From NCBI RefSeq assembly GCF_943193185.1, contig NZ_CALPDE010000009.1, positions 16,548 to 80,547 of the forward strand: a stretch of 64,000 nt of DNA, in the 5' to 3' direction. Both the position numbers and the translations under genes were made by a program. Under the pieces are notes generated by a model, which saw only the letters and a program-made list of their open reading frames with translations, made no database searches and had not been told where the DNA came from. Every line of letters begins with the position of its first letter. The first letter of the stretch is position 1. The stretch comes from Lactococcus ileimucosae. Its GTDB lineage: Bacteria; Bacillota; Bacilli; Lactobacillales; Streptococcaceae. This document shows positions 37,893 through 47,103 of the stretch, in pieces.

Positions 37893-37972
37893 AACTGACA
37901 CTTCCCTGTAAAAAATATGCTATAATTACATTATACAATAGAGGTGACAATTTAATAAACGGAAAAATACTT

Positions 37973-38623
37973 ATGTTGAAATATCCCCAAGGTTTAAACA
38001 AACAAGGAAAAACTTTTTCAGAGAAAACATCTGAGAAAAAAATAGTGCATAACGCTGCGAAAAGTTCCCTGAATATGATAAAATCTAAACCGGCAGTAAA
38101 ATTTGGAAAGCGTGGGATGAACTTTGAAGCCGAGATTAATGCCACCAATGATTACTATCTGGCACACGATATCGCTGTCATTCATAAAAAACCCACACCC
38201 ATCCAAATCGTAAAAGTCGACTACCCTAAACGTAGCCGGGCAAAAATCACTGAAGCTTACTTTAGGCAAGCTTCTACCACTGATTATTCCGGAGTCTATC
38301 AGGGAAGATATATCGACTTTGAGGCTAAAGAAACGCATCAGAAAACAAGTTTCCCTCTGAAAAATTTCCATGAACATCAAATTGTTCATATGAAAAAAGT
38401 GATTGAGCAAAAAGGTATCGCTTTTGTTCTTTTACATTTTGCTTCTTTAGACGAAACCTACTACTTGCCTTCTGAGAATTTGATTCACTTTTATCATGAG
38501 AAGAACGGACTGAAGTCCATTCCACTTGATTATATTAAAAAGCATGCTTACCCGCTTTCATCTAATCAAATTCCTAGAATTCCCTATTTGGAAATCGTTA
38601 ATAAACTTTGTGAGGTGAATTAA
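37973..38623 (+). CDS. recU: Holliday junction resolvase RecU
   Basis: 216-residue Firmicute resolvase with a restriction-endonuclease-like fold. Seen: N-terminal [18 protein letters not shown], the stalk region, and the catalytic [19 protein letters not shown] block. It opens the plus-strand group recU-pbp1A, conserved in Gram-positives. The promoter region 37920-37950 contains TGCTATAAT and TATACAAT boxes. Confidence 0.96.
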   Translation: MLKYPQGLNKQGKTFSEKTSEKKIVHNAAKSSLNMIKSKPAVKFGKRGMNFEAEINATNDYYLAHDIAVIHKKPTPIQIVKVDYPKRSRAKITEAYFRQASTTDYSGVYQGRYIDFEAKETHQKTSFPLKNFHEHQIVHMKKVIEQKGIAFVLLHFASLDETYYLPSENLIHFYHEKNGLKSIPLDYIKKHAYPLSSNQIPRIPYLEIVNKLCEVN

Positions 38624-38624
38624 A

Positions 38625-40739
38625 ATTTCTACGAACAAACGAAAAAAATCAAAAGCGAGTCAAAAGAAAAATACGGTTGTTAAAAGATCTCTCATTTCTA
38701 CATTGAAATGGGCTTTAATTCTGATTTTTTCAGCTGTTATCTTCACTTTTGTTGCTGCAGGTGCACTTTTTATATACTATGCAAAAGATGCTCCTAAATT
38801 AGATATGAGCAAGCTTGAGTCCCCTCCTTCAACAGTTGTTTACGACAAAGATGAAAACATTATTGCAACACTTGGGGCAGAGCAGCGCGATCTGGTACAA
38901 ACAGACAATATCCCTGTTATGCTTGTCAATGCTGTTACCTCAATTGAAGACCACCGCTTTTTTAATACACGGGGCGTTGATCCGATTCGTATTGTCGGCT
39001 CTTTATTAAATAACTTGCGTGGTGGACACATTCAGGGTGGTTCTACCCTGGACATGCAATTGATTAAGCTCTCTTTTTATTCCACAGACTCTTCCGATCA
39101 AACGATGCGTGTAAAGATTCAAGAAGCTTGGCTTGCTTTACAACTTGATCAAAAATGGTCTAAAGAGCAAATTTTTACTGCTTATGTAAACAAAGTCAAC
39201 ATGGCAAACGGCTATTATGGTATGGGAACTGCTTCCAAAGCTTACTATAACAAGCCGCTAACCCAGTTGTCCATTGCACAACTTGCACTACTGGCAGGGA
39301 TGCCTCAAGCGCCAAATACTTACAACCCTTATAAAAATCCAGAAGCTGCGAAGTATCGCCGTGATCTGGTTATCAATTCTATGTATCGCTTTGGTAAAAT
39401 CACTGAAAAGCAAAGAGATGAAGCGCTTAACACGCCTATTGATAACGGTCTTCAGCCATTAAAAGGCGGCGCAAATATTCCTGAGTATGCTAATGACTTC
39501 ATTACAGAGGCCATCAAGCAAGCCAATAAAGAAACGGGGACAGATGCTCCAAATGCTGGCTTAAAGATATATACAACACTTGACAGCAAAGCTCAAAAGG
39601 ACCTCTTCAACATTGTCAATACCAATGATTCTGTTCCTTTCACAGACGACGAGCTCCAAGTCGCTTCAACCTTGATCGATACACAAACAGGCGGTGTAGC
39701 TGCTCAAATCGGTAGCCGTAAACGCGAAATCACTCCTTTTGGTTTCAATCAGGCGACCGCGGTAGACCGCGACTGGGGCTCAACAGTAAAACCTTTGATT
39801 GACTATGCACCAGCTTTTGATAACGGAATCTACACAAGTACTGCTCAAACCATCTCCGACTCTGGTCCTTACTTTTATCCAGATTCCCCAAATATTCAGT
39901 TGAACAACTGGGACAATCGCTACCTCGGTAATATTACTGTACGACAGGCTTTAGCCCTTTCACGTAACATTCCAGCCATCAAAACATTAAATGCAGTTGG
40001 TCTTGACAAAGCTACCGAGTTTGCGAATAAGCTAGGCTTTAAATATGCAGTAGAAACAGGGACAAATGCCGATGGTGAAGCAACTTTTGAACCAGGGACG
40101 ATGACATACTCAAACGGTATTTCAAGTAATTCAAGAAGTAGGGATCCTCAATATGGTGCCAGTTCTGAACGCATGGCTGCTGCCTATGCTGCCTTAGCTA
40201 ATGATGGTATTTATACCAAGCCTTACTATGTCTCAAAAATCATCATGCCTGATGGTTCGACAAAAACTTACGAACCTGAACGTACACGTGCCATGAAGCC
40301 TTCTACAGCCTATATTATTACTGACATTCTCAAGGGAGTAATCAAAGGGAATGACGGAACAATCCCGGCACTTTCTACAGGTCTTTATGCCCAAACCCCT
40401 GGACTCCCAGAAGCTGGAAAAACTGGAACTTCAAATTATGATACCAATGAATATCAACAAGCGTTACAAACTGCTGGTATTACCCAAGCACAACTTCAAG
40501 GTGGCTCTATGGCCCCTGATGAAAACTTTGTCGGGTATACACCTCAGTATGCAATGGCTGTATGGACAGGTTATAAAAACAAACTCCAGCCTATCTATGG
40601 CGAGAACATGTACATTGCTGCCAAAGTTTTCAAAGCAATGATGAATGATCTTTATCCAGATCCAACATCTGTTGAAGACTGGCAGATGCCGACTGATGTT
40701 ATAAAACAAGGCTCTGAACTCACTGCAACAGGAAATTAG
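38625..40739 (+). CDS. pbp1A: Class A penicillin-binding protein PBP1A, with apparent ATT start
   Basis: Bifunctional peptidoglycan synthase: membrane anchor, GT51 glycosyltransferase (EDHRFFNTRGVD, GGSTLDMQL) and transpeptidase with SxxK in GSTVKP, SRN in SRNIPA and KTG in GKTGTSN. The first conventional start is a TTG (38703) with no Shine-Dalgarno, leaving almost no cytoplasmic tail. The frame is open back to 38619; ATT at 38625 lies 7 nt after GAGGTG and adds 26 basic residues ((M)STNKRKKSK), giving 704 residues. ATT start is an inference. It follows the recU stop by one base. Confidence 0.9.
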   Translation: MSTNKRKKSKASQKKNTVVKRSLISTLKWALILIFSAVIFTFVAAGALFIYYAKDAPKLDMSKLESPPSTVVYDKDENIIATLGAEQRDLVQTDNIPVMLVNAVTSIEDHRFFNTRGVDPIRIVGSLLNNLRGGHIQGGSTLDMQLIKLSFYSTDSSDQTMRVKIQEAWLALQLDQKWSKEQIFTAYVNKVNMANGYYGMGTASKAYYNKPLTQLSIAQLALLAGMPQAPNTYNPYKNPEAAKYRRDLVINSMYRFGKITEKQRDEALNTPIDNGLQPLKGGANIPEYANDFITEAIKQANKETGTDAPNAGLKIYTTLDSKAQKDLFNIVNTNDSVPFTDDELQVASTLIDTQTGGVAAQIGSRKREITPFGFNQATAVDRDWGSTVKPLIDYAPAFDNGIYTSTAQTISDSGPYFYPDSPNIQLNNWDNRYLGNITVRQALALSRNIPAIKTLNAVGLDKATEFANKLGFKYAVETGTNADGEATFEPGTMTYSNGISSNSRSRDPQYGASSERMAAAYAALANDGIYTKPYYVSKIIMPDGSTKTYEPERTRAMKPSTAYIITDILKGVIKGNDGTIPALSTGLYAQTPGLPEAGKTGTSNYDTNEYQQALQTAGITQAQLQGGSMAPDENFVGYTPQYAMAVWTGYKNKLQPIYGENMYIAAKVFKAMMNDLYPDPTSVEDWQMPTDVIKQGSELTATGN

Positions 40740-40742
40740 TCT

Positions 40743-41369
40743 ATGAAAATCGATAAAATCGTCAATGAAATTGCTCAGGAAAATACTTATATCCTGAGTA
40801 ATTCTACTTTTAGCTTACTTATTGACCCAGGCAGCCAGCCTGATAAAATTATTGAGAAGCTCAAAGAAATCAATAAACCTCTGGCTGCTATTTTACTTAC
40901 TCATGCTCATTTTGACCATATCATGGGACTGGATACTATAAAGGAATCTCATCCTCAAGCTTTGGTTCTTCTGCATGAAAGCGAAAAAGATTGGCTTACC
41001 CATCCCGAGCTTAACGCTTCTACTTTGATGATGGGTGAACCCGTAACTTGTAAAACAACCGTGGATGAATATTATACCTGCAACACGCCTTATAATTTTT
41101 CAGGACTAGAATTCTCTGTTCGGCCCACACCCGGTCACTCTCCCGGTGGAGTAAGTTTTGTCTTTAAACAAGAAGGAATCGTTTTTTCTGGAGATGCCCT
41201 TTTTTCTGTTTCGATTGGCAGAACAGACTTGGTTGGTGGAAATCATGAACAGCTCCTTCAATCTATTAAACAAGAACTTTTCTCTCTGCCAGATGACTGC
41301 ATTGTTTATCCTGGTCACGGTCCAAGTACCACTATTGGAAAAGAAAAACTTTATAACCCATTTTTTTAA
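40743..41369 (+). CDS. MBL-fold metallo-hydrolase (glyoxalase II-like)
   Basis: 208-residue metallo-beta-lactamase-fold hydrolase. THAHFDH gives His54, His56, Asp58 and His59; the further ligands are in PGHSPGG, SGDALF and YPGHGPST. Small size and missing C-terminal domain fit the YcbL-like glyoxalase II subgroup; substrate unproven. Starts 3 bp after pbp1A, so it is the third gene of that operon. Confidence 0.85.
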   Translation: MKIDKIVNEIAQENTYILSNSTFSLLIDPGSQPDKIIEKLKEINKPLAAILLTHAHFDHIMGLDTIKESHPQALVLLHESEKDWLTHPELNASTLMMGEPVTCKTTVDEYYTCNTPYNFSGLEFSVRPTPGHSPGGVSFVFKQEGIVFSGDALFSVSIGRTDLVGGNHEQLLQSIKQELFSLPDDCIVYPGHGPSTTIGKEKLYNPFF

Positions 41370-41398
41370 CATAAAAGTCCTCGCGCTGATTACACTCT

Positions 41399-41426
41399 AA
41401 ATGTTAGATTTTTTCGTCTAACATTT
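41399..41426 (+). terminator. Hairpin after recU-pbp1A-MBL operon
   Basis: Perfect 10-bp stem AAATGTTAGA/TCTAACATTT, 30 bp after the operon. There is no T-run behind it, so it may be a weak terminator or 3' stabiliser. The rest of 41427-41626 shows no gene. Confidence 0.45.
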
Positions 41427-41626
41427 GGCAGTCATAGCAGCATGAGGTCTTTTTATAATGTTCTTCTTTATGCTCACAATGTATCTCCCCCTTATCTTAC
41501 ATTCCATACATCAATTGTGACAAAACAAAACGCCCAATTTTTCAAAAAAACTGAACGTTTTTCATCACTCCACAAAATTTACACATAAATCTATGTATCG
41601 AATATTACTCTATAGTTGAGCAGAAA

Positions 41627-41662
41627 TAAAAAAATCGTGAAGCCAATAAAGCTTTCACGATA
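41627..41662 (-). terminator. Terminator of the LysM glucosaminidase gene
   Basis: Stem ATCGTGAA-GC/GC-TTTCACGAT with seven T's on the minus strand, 8 bp after the stop codon. Confidence 0.8.
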
Positions 41663-41669
41663 GAATATA

Positions 41670-42581
41670 TTATACAGACAAGATTTGCCCGGGATAGATA
41701 TTTCCTGTGATACCGTTCATGGCCGCAAGTTCATCTGCCGTCAGCCCATAGACCGAAGCAATCGAAGTTAAAGTGTCACCAGACTGAACAGTGTATGTAC
41801 GAGAAACCGCTGGGGCTGCAGTTGAAACCGCGGTAGAGGCAGCTGCTAAAGGAATCTGAAGAACCTGACCTATCATGATATGATCTGTAGCTTGAAGTCC
41901 ATTTTGAGCGAGGATGGCATCCATGGTTACACCATATTGCGCTGCAATGTCATAGACAGTATCACCTTTTTTCACAGTATAAGACTGCAAACCATAGGCA
42001 CTGGTAGCAGGCGTTGATACAGATGATGCGGTAGCGTAACTTGTTGTTGAAGGCGCAGCAACACCACCCCCATCATAGGCCGTCAAGCCATACTCTGCAA
42101 TCAAAGCATTGAGTTTTGCGGCATAATTTGGGTCTGTTGCATAACGGCCTTGCAACCAAGCCGTTGCATCCTGGTAAGAGCTGGTATTTTCACGCCAAAC
42201 ACCAGAATACAAGAATGAACCTCGCAAAAGTTGTGCTTGAGCTACACAAGCTTCAGCAACTGAACCGTAGGATTGGAAGGGCTCAATAACATTTTGCATC
42301 TGCCCATCAATAAACTCTTGTGTTGGAAGATAAACGGGAGTTCCCGATGTATATTTTACACCAAAGATATTGTTGTAATTGACAGCCAGAGCACTTTGAC
42401 CTGCACTGCTTTCCAAAATTCCCTGTGCAATCATAACAGACGGATAAAGGCCGTATTCGTTCGCAACAGGTGTCGCTGCTTCTGCTAACTCTTGTACAGA
42501 CATTGCTTGTGCTTTTACCGCTCCAAGACTGGTGAGTGCAACTGCTGCTGCACCAAATAAAAATTTGTGCTTTGTCCTCAT
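41670..42581 (-). CDS. Secreted N-acetylglucosaminidase with two LysM domains
   Basis: 303-residue peptidoglycan hydrolase. Signal peptide 1-26 (MRTKHKFLFGAAAVALTSLG, cleavage near AQA). GH73 glucosaminidase domain about 28-165 with IAQGILESSAGQS (catalytic Glu) and NNIFGVK, then a Ser/Thr/Ala linker and two LysM repeats (YTVKKGDTVYDIAAQYGV, YTVQSGDTLTSIASVYGL). It resembles the lactococcal AcmA/AcmD group but with two LysM; probably daughter-cell separation. Confidence 0.88.
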   Translation of the reverse strand: MRTKHKFLFGAAAVALTSLGAVKAQAMSVQELAEAATPVANEYGLYPSVMIAQGILESSAGQSALAVNYNNIFGVKYTSGTPVYLPTQEFIDGQMQNVIEPFQSYGSVAEACVAQAQLLRGSFLYSGVWRENTSSYQDATAWLQGRYATDPNYAAKLNALIAEYGLTAYDGGGVAAPSTTSYATASSVSTPATSAYGLQSYTVKKGDTVYDIAAQYGVTMDAILAQNGLQATDHIMIGQVLQIPLAAASTAVSTAAPAVSRTYTVQSGDTLTSIASVYGLTADELAAMNGITGNIYPGQILSV

Positions 42582-42768
42582 TTTACAAAAACTCCATAAA
42601 TAAAATATTTATTAATTCTAAGTATATACTATTTATTATCCAATGTAAACCTATACAATTTGCTATATAATATTTTTATAATCTTTATTCGCTTTTTTTA
42701 TGTAAAAGTGGTAGAGTAAGTTTTATAATAGGAAAGGAAGAGTCCTTAAGGATAAAAAGGAGAATTTT

Positions 42769-43689
42769 ATGTCTAAAATTTATGAAAATATCACGGAACT
42801 TATCGGGCAAACACCCGTTATCAAGCTTAGAAATCTTCCTGCAGATAGTGCAGAAGTTTATGTTAAGCTTGAAGCCTTTAATCCCGGAGGTTCTGTAAAA
42901 GATCGTATCGCTCTGAATATGATTCGTCAGGCTGAAATTGACGGCCTTTTACAAGCAGGCGGAACCATTATTGAACCCACCTCCGGTAATACTGGCATTG
43001 GTCTTGCCTTTGTAGGCGCTGCTTTGGGATACAAGGTTGTTATCGTTATGCCTGAAACTTTCTCTGTGGAACGCCGTAAGTTAATTCAAGCTTACGGTGC
43101 TGAGCTCATCTTGACACCAGCAGCTGGCGGAATGAATGAAGCCATTGCTACAGCAGAACGCCTCGCAAAGGAAAACGGCTGGTTCCTTCCCCTTCAGTTT
43201 GAAAATCCAGCTAATCCAGCTGCTCATGAAGCAAGCACTGCTGTGGAAATACTTGAAACTTTTGGTGAAACTGGTTTAGATGCCTTTGTTGCAGGAGTTG
43301 GTACTGGTGGGACAATTTCAGGTGTTTCACATGTTCTGAAGAAAGCCAATCCTGCACTTAAAAGCTATGCTGTTGAGCCAGCCACTTCCCCACTTTTAAA
43401 TGGCGGACAACCCCAACCTCATAAAATCCAAGGTATTGGAGTGCCCTTCATCCCTAAAGCTCTGGACACTTCTTCTTACGATGAAGTCATCGATGTTCCT
43501 ATCGAAGAAGCTTTCAGCACTGCCCGCGAAGTTGGTTTTGAGCAAGGTTTCCTTGTAGGTATCTCTAGTGGTGCGGCGATCTGGGCTGCACTGGAAGTTG
43601 CTAAGAAACTGGGCAAAGGTAAAAAAGTGCTGGTTCTGTCCGCAGATAATGGCGAACGCTATCTTTCGACAGAACTGTATGATTTTTAG
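42769..43689 (+). CDS. cysK: Cysteine synthase (O-acetylserine sulfhydrylase)
   Basis: PLP enzyme making cysteine from O-acetylserine and sulfide; 306 residues. PLP Lys44 in NPGGSVKDR, substrate loop PTSGNTGIG, and the GTGGTISG phosphate loop. AAAAAGGAGAA precedes the ATG. An upstream TATAAT with a T-rich tract could serve LysR-type control, but no operator can be assigned. A shared bidirectional terminator follows. Confidence 0.95.
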   Translation: MSKIYENITELIGQTPVIKLRNLPADSAEVYVKLEAFNPGGSVKDRIALNMIRQAEIDGLLQAGGTIIEPTSGNTGIGLAFVGAALGYKVVIVMPETFSVERRKLIQAYGAELILTPAAGGMNEAIATAERLAKENGWFLPLQFENPANPAAHEASTAVEILETFGETGLDAFVAGVGTGGTISGVSHVLKKANPALKSYAVEPATSPLLNGGQPQPHKIQGIGVPFIPKALDTSSYDEVIDVPIEEAFSTAREVGFEQGFLVGISSGAAIWAALEVAKKLGKGKKVLVLSADNGERYLSTELYDF

Positions 43690-43757
43690 TTTGGAAAATT
43701 CGAGTGGGAAGTAAGACCTTAAGTTGAAATTAGTGCCTTTCTCGCAAATCTATAAAA

Positions 43758-43806
43758 AGAAACCGCCCTATTAGCATGTTCATATGCTAAGAGTGGGCGG
43801 TTTTTC
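43758..43806. terminator. Bidirectional terminator between cysK and TasA-like paralogue 2
   Basis: Stem AAACCGCCC/GGGCGGTTT with an inner TTAGCAT/ATGCTAA helix, T-runs on both sides, lying between converging genes. Confidence 0.85.
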
Positions 43807-43811
43807 TTTTT

Positions 43812-45473
43812 TTAGGTTGTAGATTGGTGGATAATGAGGGCAGGACGTATGCCTCCACCGTCACTGCTAAGGTCTACGGCAGAGCCACTACCTACGTCAT
43901 TAGAAGCAGAAAGCTGACCAACGCCTGTCCCCCCAACCACACGCCAAGCACGGCCCGAAACACCAAAGGTACGAAGCCACCACCAGCTGTTGTTAGTACC
44001 TGCACGTTGCGCATGGTTAGAGAAAGCTAAACCACCACCAGATAAACGTGCGACATCCGCAAGAGATAGAGCAAAAGCCCGTTGTGTTCCTCCCGGAACA
44101 ACTTGAGTAATATCTGCCGCAACGTCTCCTTCTAAATTATCAGGAATCCATCTTGTCCCCCCTGTAAAGGTAACAGAATCATCCGAAACTTCGCCTGTTG
44201 TAAATTCATTTGCCACAGGCTGAACTATAGCTTGGACTGAAGGATCAAGTTGTCCATACCAAGAAGTGAGTTCAATTTCTTGGTTATTCCAAGAAACATT
44301 GCGGATAGCGTCATTACGAATGATTAAGTGATTACCACCACCCATATCTTCAAGATAGCGGTACTGTTCATTTGCCATCGTAAAGATACGGCCAGGGTTC
44401 ATGGTAGAAAAGTTAAAGGCATCGACAGGCGAGTCTACATTAGCTCCTGGGTTTTGTCCGCTGTCCTCTACAGCATTATTCCGTATGCCTTGAAGCAAAC
44501 GCCCCAAATTACCATCATGTCCCTCTTCTGGTTCATTCTCAAAGTTGCGGTCCGGTGTAATCAATTGACTGTCCACATGGATAGCGTAGTAATAAGAACC
44601 ACGAATATCATGTGCTGCCTCTGTCATCACCGCTGCATCAAGTAGGTAAGAACTGGTTTCTCCCTCCTGCAGTTGGCTGGCCCAGTAAGCCCAGCCTGTC
44701 TCATGGTCGATTACCCAGAAGTCACCGATTTTATGCTCATTGGGTAAGGCTGCCCATTGCTGGAGTGTCAGTGGGGCACGGTCTTGCGGCAAGTTTTGTG
44801 CTGTTGTACGTTCAACGCCCTCAAGGGCACCGGGCCAGACTGTACTTGTTGGACCCTGACCATTTGTATAGCTCTCTCCTTCTTGCCAGTAGGCATCCTC
44901 ACCTGTCCCTGGATGAGTGGCCCCATCTGTACTGCCGTCTGTGGCGCCAGTTCCAGCGATATAGTCCCGGGCATGACCTGCTGCGGCTGTCATCAAGTCG
45001 TTCTCTACATGGTTGAAAGTGGGCAAGTACCAAGGCGCATGTTCTCCTTGACGGGTCCAACCAAAAGTCAAGTTACTGTATTGGTTAAAGACAGCAGAGT
45101 CCCCCACACGAGTAGTGAGCGTGTTTCCTTCTGGAATGTAGGTGGTCCAAGTTTCAATTGCGTCCCGCTCAGTATTGGGCACTACAGGGGTGAAACTTGT
45201 TTCTCCTCTTCTTCGAATCTCCATAAACTCAGACAGGCGAATCCGTGCCATGATAGATTCCTCCCCATAGTTTTCGACAAAGACGTCCTTGTTTTCTGTG
45301 TCACGGTTGTAGTAATCGTGAACGCGGCCTCCTACTTCACCCAGATTATCTCTTAAACGGTCGTTAATGGCGCGTTGGTTAAAGGCAGTGAAGGCAAATG
45401 TTCCTGCAATCAATAGAAGGAGTGTGAACAGAACCAGAGCAATTCCCAGTTTTTTCTTGTTTTTTACGTGCAT
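43812..45473 (-). CDS. Secreted TasA/CalY-like protein with DUF6273-like C-terminus (paralogue 2)
   Basis: 553-residue paralogue of the product of 6639-8315: same hydrophobic start ending GTFAF, same AFNQRAINDRL, GGRVHDYYNRDTENKDVFVE, LPQDRAP, GWAYWA, PGRIFTMA and YRYLE blocks, and a C-terminus with WWWLRT and GGGIRPALII. ATG at 45473 has AAAGAGGAAA; the frame is open 40 codons further up but those carry a terminator-like hairpin and are taken as leader. GC is raised (35 of 60 at 44881-44940). No anchor motif, no adjacent signal peptidase. Probably an exported surface or matrix protein; function unknown. Confidence 0.7.
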   Translation of the reverse strand: MHVKNKKKLGIALVLFTLLLLIAGTFAFTAFNQRAINDRLRDNLGEVGGRVHDYYNRDTENKDVFVENYGEESIMARIRLSEFMEIRRRGETSFTPVVPNTERDAIETWTTYIPEGNTLTTRVGDSAVFNQYSNLTFGWTRQGEHAPWYLPTFNHVENDLMTAAAGHARDYIAGTGATDGSTDGATHPGTGEDAYWQEGESYTNGQGPTSTVWPGALEGVERTTAQNLPQDRAPLTLQQWAALPNEHKIGDFWVIDHETGWAYWASQLQEGETSSYLLDAAVMTEAAHDIRGSYYYAIHVDSQLITPDRNFENEPEEGHDGNLGRLLQGIRNNAVEDSGQNPGANVDSPVDAFNFSTMNPGRIFTMANEQYRYLEDMGGGNHLIIRNDAIRNVSWNNQEIELTSWYGQLDPSVQAIVQPVANEFTTGEVSDDSVTFTGGTRWIPDNLEGDVAADITQVVPGGTQRAFALSLADVARLSGGGLAFSNHAQRAGTNNSWWWLRTFGVSGRAWRVVGGTGVGQLSASNDVGSGSAVDLSSDGGGIRPALIIHQSTT

Positions 45474-45556
45474 TTTATTTTTCCTCTTTTTAGTTTTTTC
45501 GGTTAAAAGTGTGTTGAGCATAAGTACTCTCAGGCACAGGACCAGCAGTACACGGC

Positions 45557-45586
45557 AAAAAACGTCCCAGTCATCCGGAACGTTTT
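45557..45586 (-). promoter_or_regulatory. Terminator-like hairpin in leader of TasA-like paralogue 2
   Basis: AAAACGT/ACGTTTT arms (45559-45565, 45580-45586) with two further G-C pairs and six T's on the minus strand, about 85 bp ahead of the start codon. It could act as an attenuator. Confidence 0.45.
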
Positions 45587-45722
45587 GGTGCATGCAGAAA
45601 AGAGTGGTAATCTACCGCGTGTTTATGTGCTGTGCTGTGCTGCCTGATTATAGGTCATTAGGCGAATCTCTCCAAACATAATGATATCTCTCATCATATT
45701 TTAACACAACGCTCAATATTTA

Positions 45723-45756
45723 AGAAATGTAACAGTAATATTTTGTTACATTTTCT
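45723..45756 (-). promoter_or_regulatory. Perfect dyad upstream of TasA-like paralogue 2
   Basis: Ten-bp perfect arms AAATGTAACA (45725-45734) and TGTTACATTT (45744-45753) with a 9-bp spacer. A TAAAAT-like -10 lies closer to the gene, with a poor -35, as in activator-dependent promoters. The remainder of the 45474-45957 gap holds no gene. Confidence 0.5.
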
Positions 45757-45782
45757 ATTCTAGGTATTTTCATAAACTAGCT

Positions 45783-45816
45783 AAAAAGAACTAAGGAAAT
45801 TCCTTCCTTAATCCTT
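45783..45816. terminator. Hairpin after cysteine desulfurase gene
   Basis: Stem TAAGGAA/TTCCTTA (45792-45798, 45804-45810) flanked by T-runs on both strands; about 140 bp after the cysteine desulfurase stop codon. Confidence 0.5.
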
Positions 45817-45957
45817 TTTTTCGAGTCTAATCTGTCTGAACTGCTTGGCTTTCAAAGTCTACAAGCTTCCTTCATGATTTCTCTAAAAGTTTTTGAATGT
45901 TTCCTTTGTAAAACATTGCTAGAAATGCAGCTCAAAATAATGATGAACAGCCGACAA

Positions 45958-47103
45958 TCATCCTGCAACTTTAAGCATTTCCTGATAAATGTTTCGGAAA
46001 ATGGTGAGGAAAGCCTCAACTTCTAGCATGTTGTTGGTATGATCTAAACTGATGCGTACAGCACTTGTTGCGAGGTCTGGCTTGACATGCATTGCCATGA
46101 GTGTACCAGCAGCTGCATTTTTCTTTGAGGAACAGGCTGAAGTTGTTGAAATATAAATCTCATGTTTTTCGAAAGCATGGACAACTACTTCTCCTCGGAC
46201 ACCGCGTATTCCAAAAGTGAGAATATTCGGCGCAAAGTGCTCATTTTCCGAAAACAAGACAATCTTCTCTTGTTTAGAAAGTTCTTCAAAAATAACGGAC
46301 TTCATTTGGCGGACTTTTTCAGTCTTCTGCTCAAAGTTTTCTAGATTAAGACGAAGCGCCTTAGCTGTTGCTGCAATTCCTGCTAGGTTTTCTGTTGTCG
46401 AACGTTTATTGTTCTCTTGACCTCCTCCGTGTAGCAGAGGGATTAAACGTTTCCCTGATTTAACATAAAGAAAACCTACACCACGTGGTCCATGGAACTT
46501 ATGAGCAGAAAAAGTCGCAAAGTCAACACGCTCTAACATAAAATCTTCGACAGCAATTTTCCCAATGGCTTGCACTGCATCGATATGGAAAGAAATCGTA
46601 GGCTTGTCTTCTAGAAGTTTTGCAATTTCCTTAATGGGCTGAATAGCGCCTACTTCGTTATTAACGGCCATTACAGATACCAAAATTGTATCCTCACGAA
46701 TGAGGGCTTCCAGTTCTGGCACTTTGACGAAGCCCTTTTCATCAACAGGTGCTACCTCAACCTCAAAACCTTGTGTAGCTAACCAAGCTGCTGTGTTTTT
46801 AACTGCTGGATGCTCTACAGCAGAAATAATAATATGCTTGCCAAATTTTTCCTTTTCAAAAGCAACACCTTTGAGTACCCAGTTATCGCCTTCTGTCCCT
46901 CCGCTTGTAAAGAAAATCTCCTCCGAACGCACATGGAGTAATTCGGCAATTTGACGGCGCGAAGCCTCTAAAAGACGTGTCGCCGTTGAACCTAAGTTGT
47001 GTAAGCTTGAGGGATTCCCCATAATTTTAGTGGCAACATCTGTATAGGTGCGTAATACTTCTGGATGGATAGCTGTCGTGGCTGAATTATCAAAATAAAT
47101 GAT
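45958..47103 (-). CDS. NifS/IscS-type cysteine desulfurase, with apparent ATC start
   Basis: PLP enzyme that strips sulfur from cysteine for tRNA thiolation or Fe-S assembly. The first ATG (47022) gives MGNPSSLH, but the conserved N-terminus IIYFDNSATTAIHPEVLRTY is in frame just upstream without any ATG, GTG or TTG. ATC at 47101-47103 aligns with the family's initial Met (MIYFDNSATT) and lies 7 nt after GAGGA, giving 381 residues. PLP Lys202 is in SAHKFHGPRG; the catalytic Cys is in the STTSACSS loop. The non-standard start is inferred. Confidence 0.88.
   Translation of the reverse strand: MIYFDNSATTAIHPEVLRTYTDVATKIMGNPSSLHNLGSTATRLLEASRRQIAELLHVRSEEIFFTSGGTEGDNWVLKGVAFEKEKFGKHIIISAVEHPAVKNTAAWLATQGFEVEVAPVDEKGFVKVPELEALIREDTILVSVMAVNNEVGAIQPIKEIAKLLEDKPTISFHIDAVQAIGKIAVEDFMLERVDFATFSAHKFHGPRGVGFLYVKSGKRLIPLLHGGGQENNKRSTTENLAGIAATAKALRLNLENFEQKTEKVRQMKSVIFEELSKQEKIVLFSENEHFAPNILTFGIRGVRGEVVVHAFEKHEIYISTTSACSSKKNAAAGTLMAMHVKPDLATSAVRISLDHTNNMLEVEAFLTIFRNIYQEMLKVAG

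Noticed and set aside
42600..42768. T-box or other riboswitch ahead of cysK
   Set aside because: No T-box sequence, terminator or long leader is present between the promoter-like TATAAT and the start codon.
45474..45593. A 40-residue N-terminal extension of TasA-like paralogue 2
   Set aside because: The extension would bury the signal peptide and contains the hairpin; the ATG at 45473 has a good Shine-Dalgarno.
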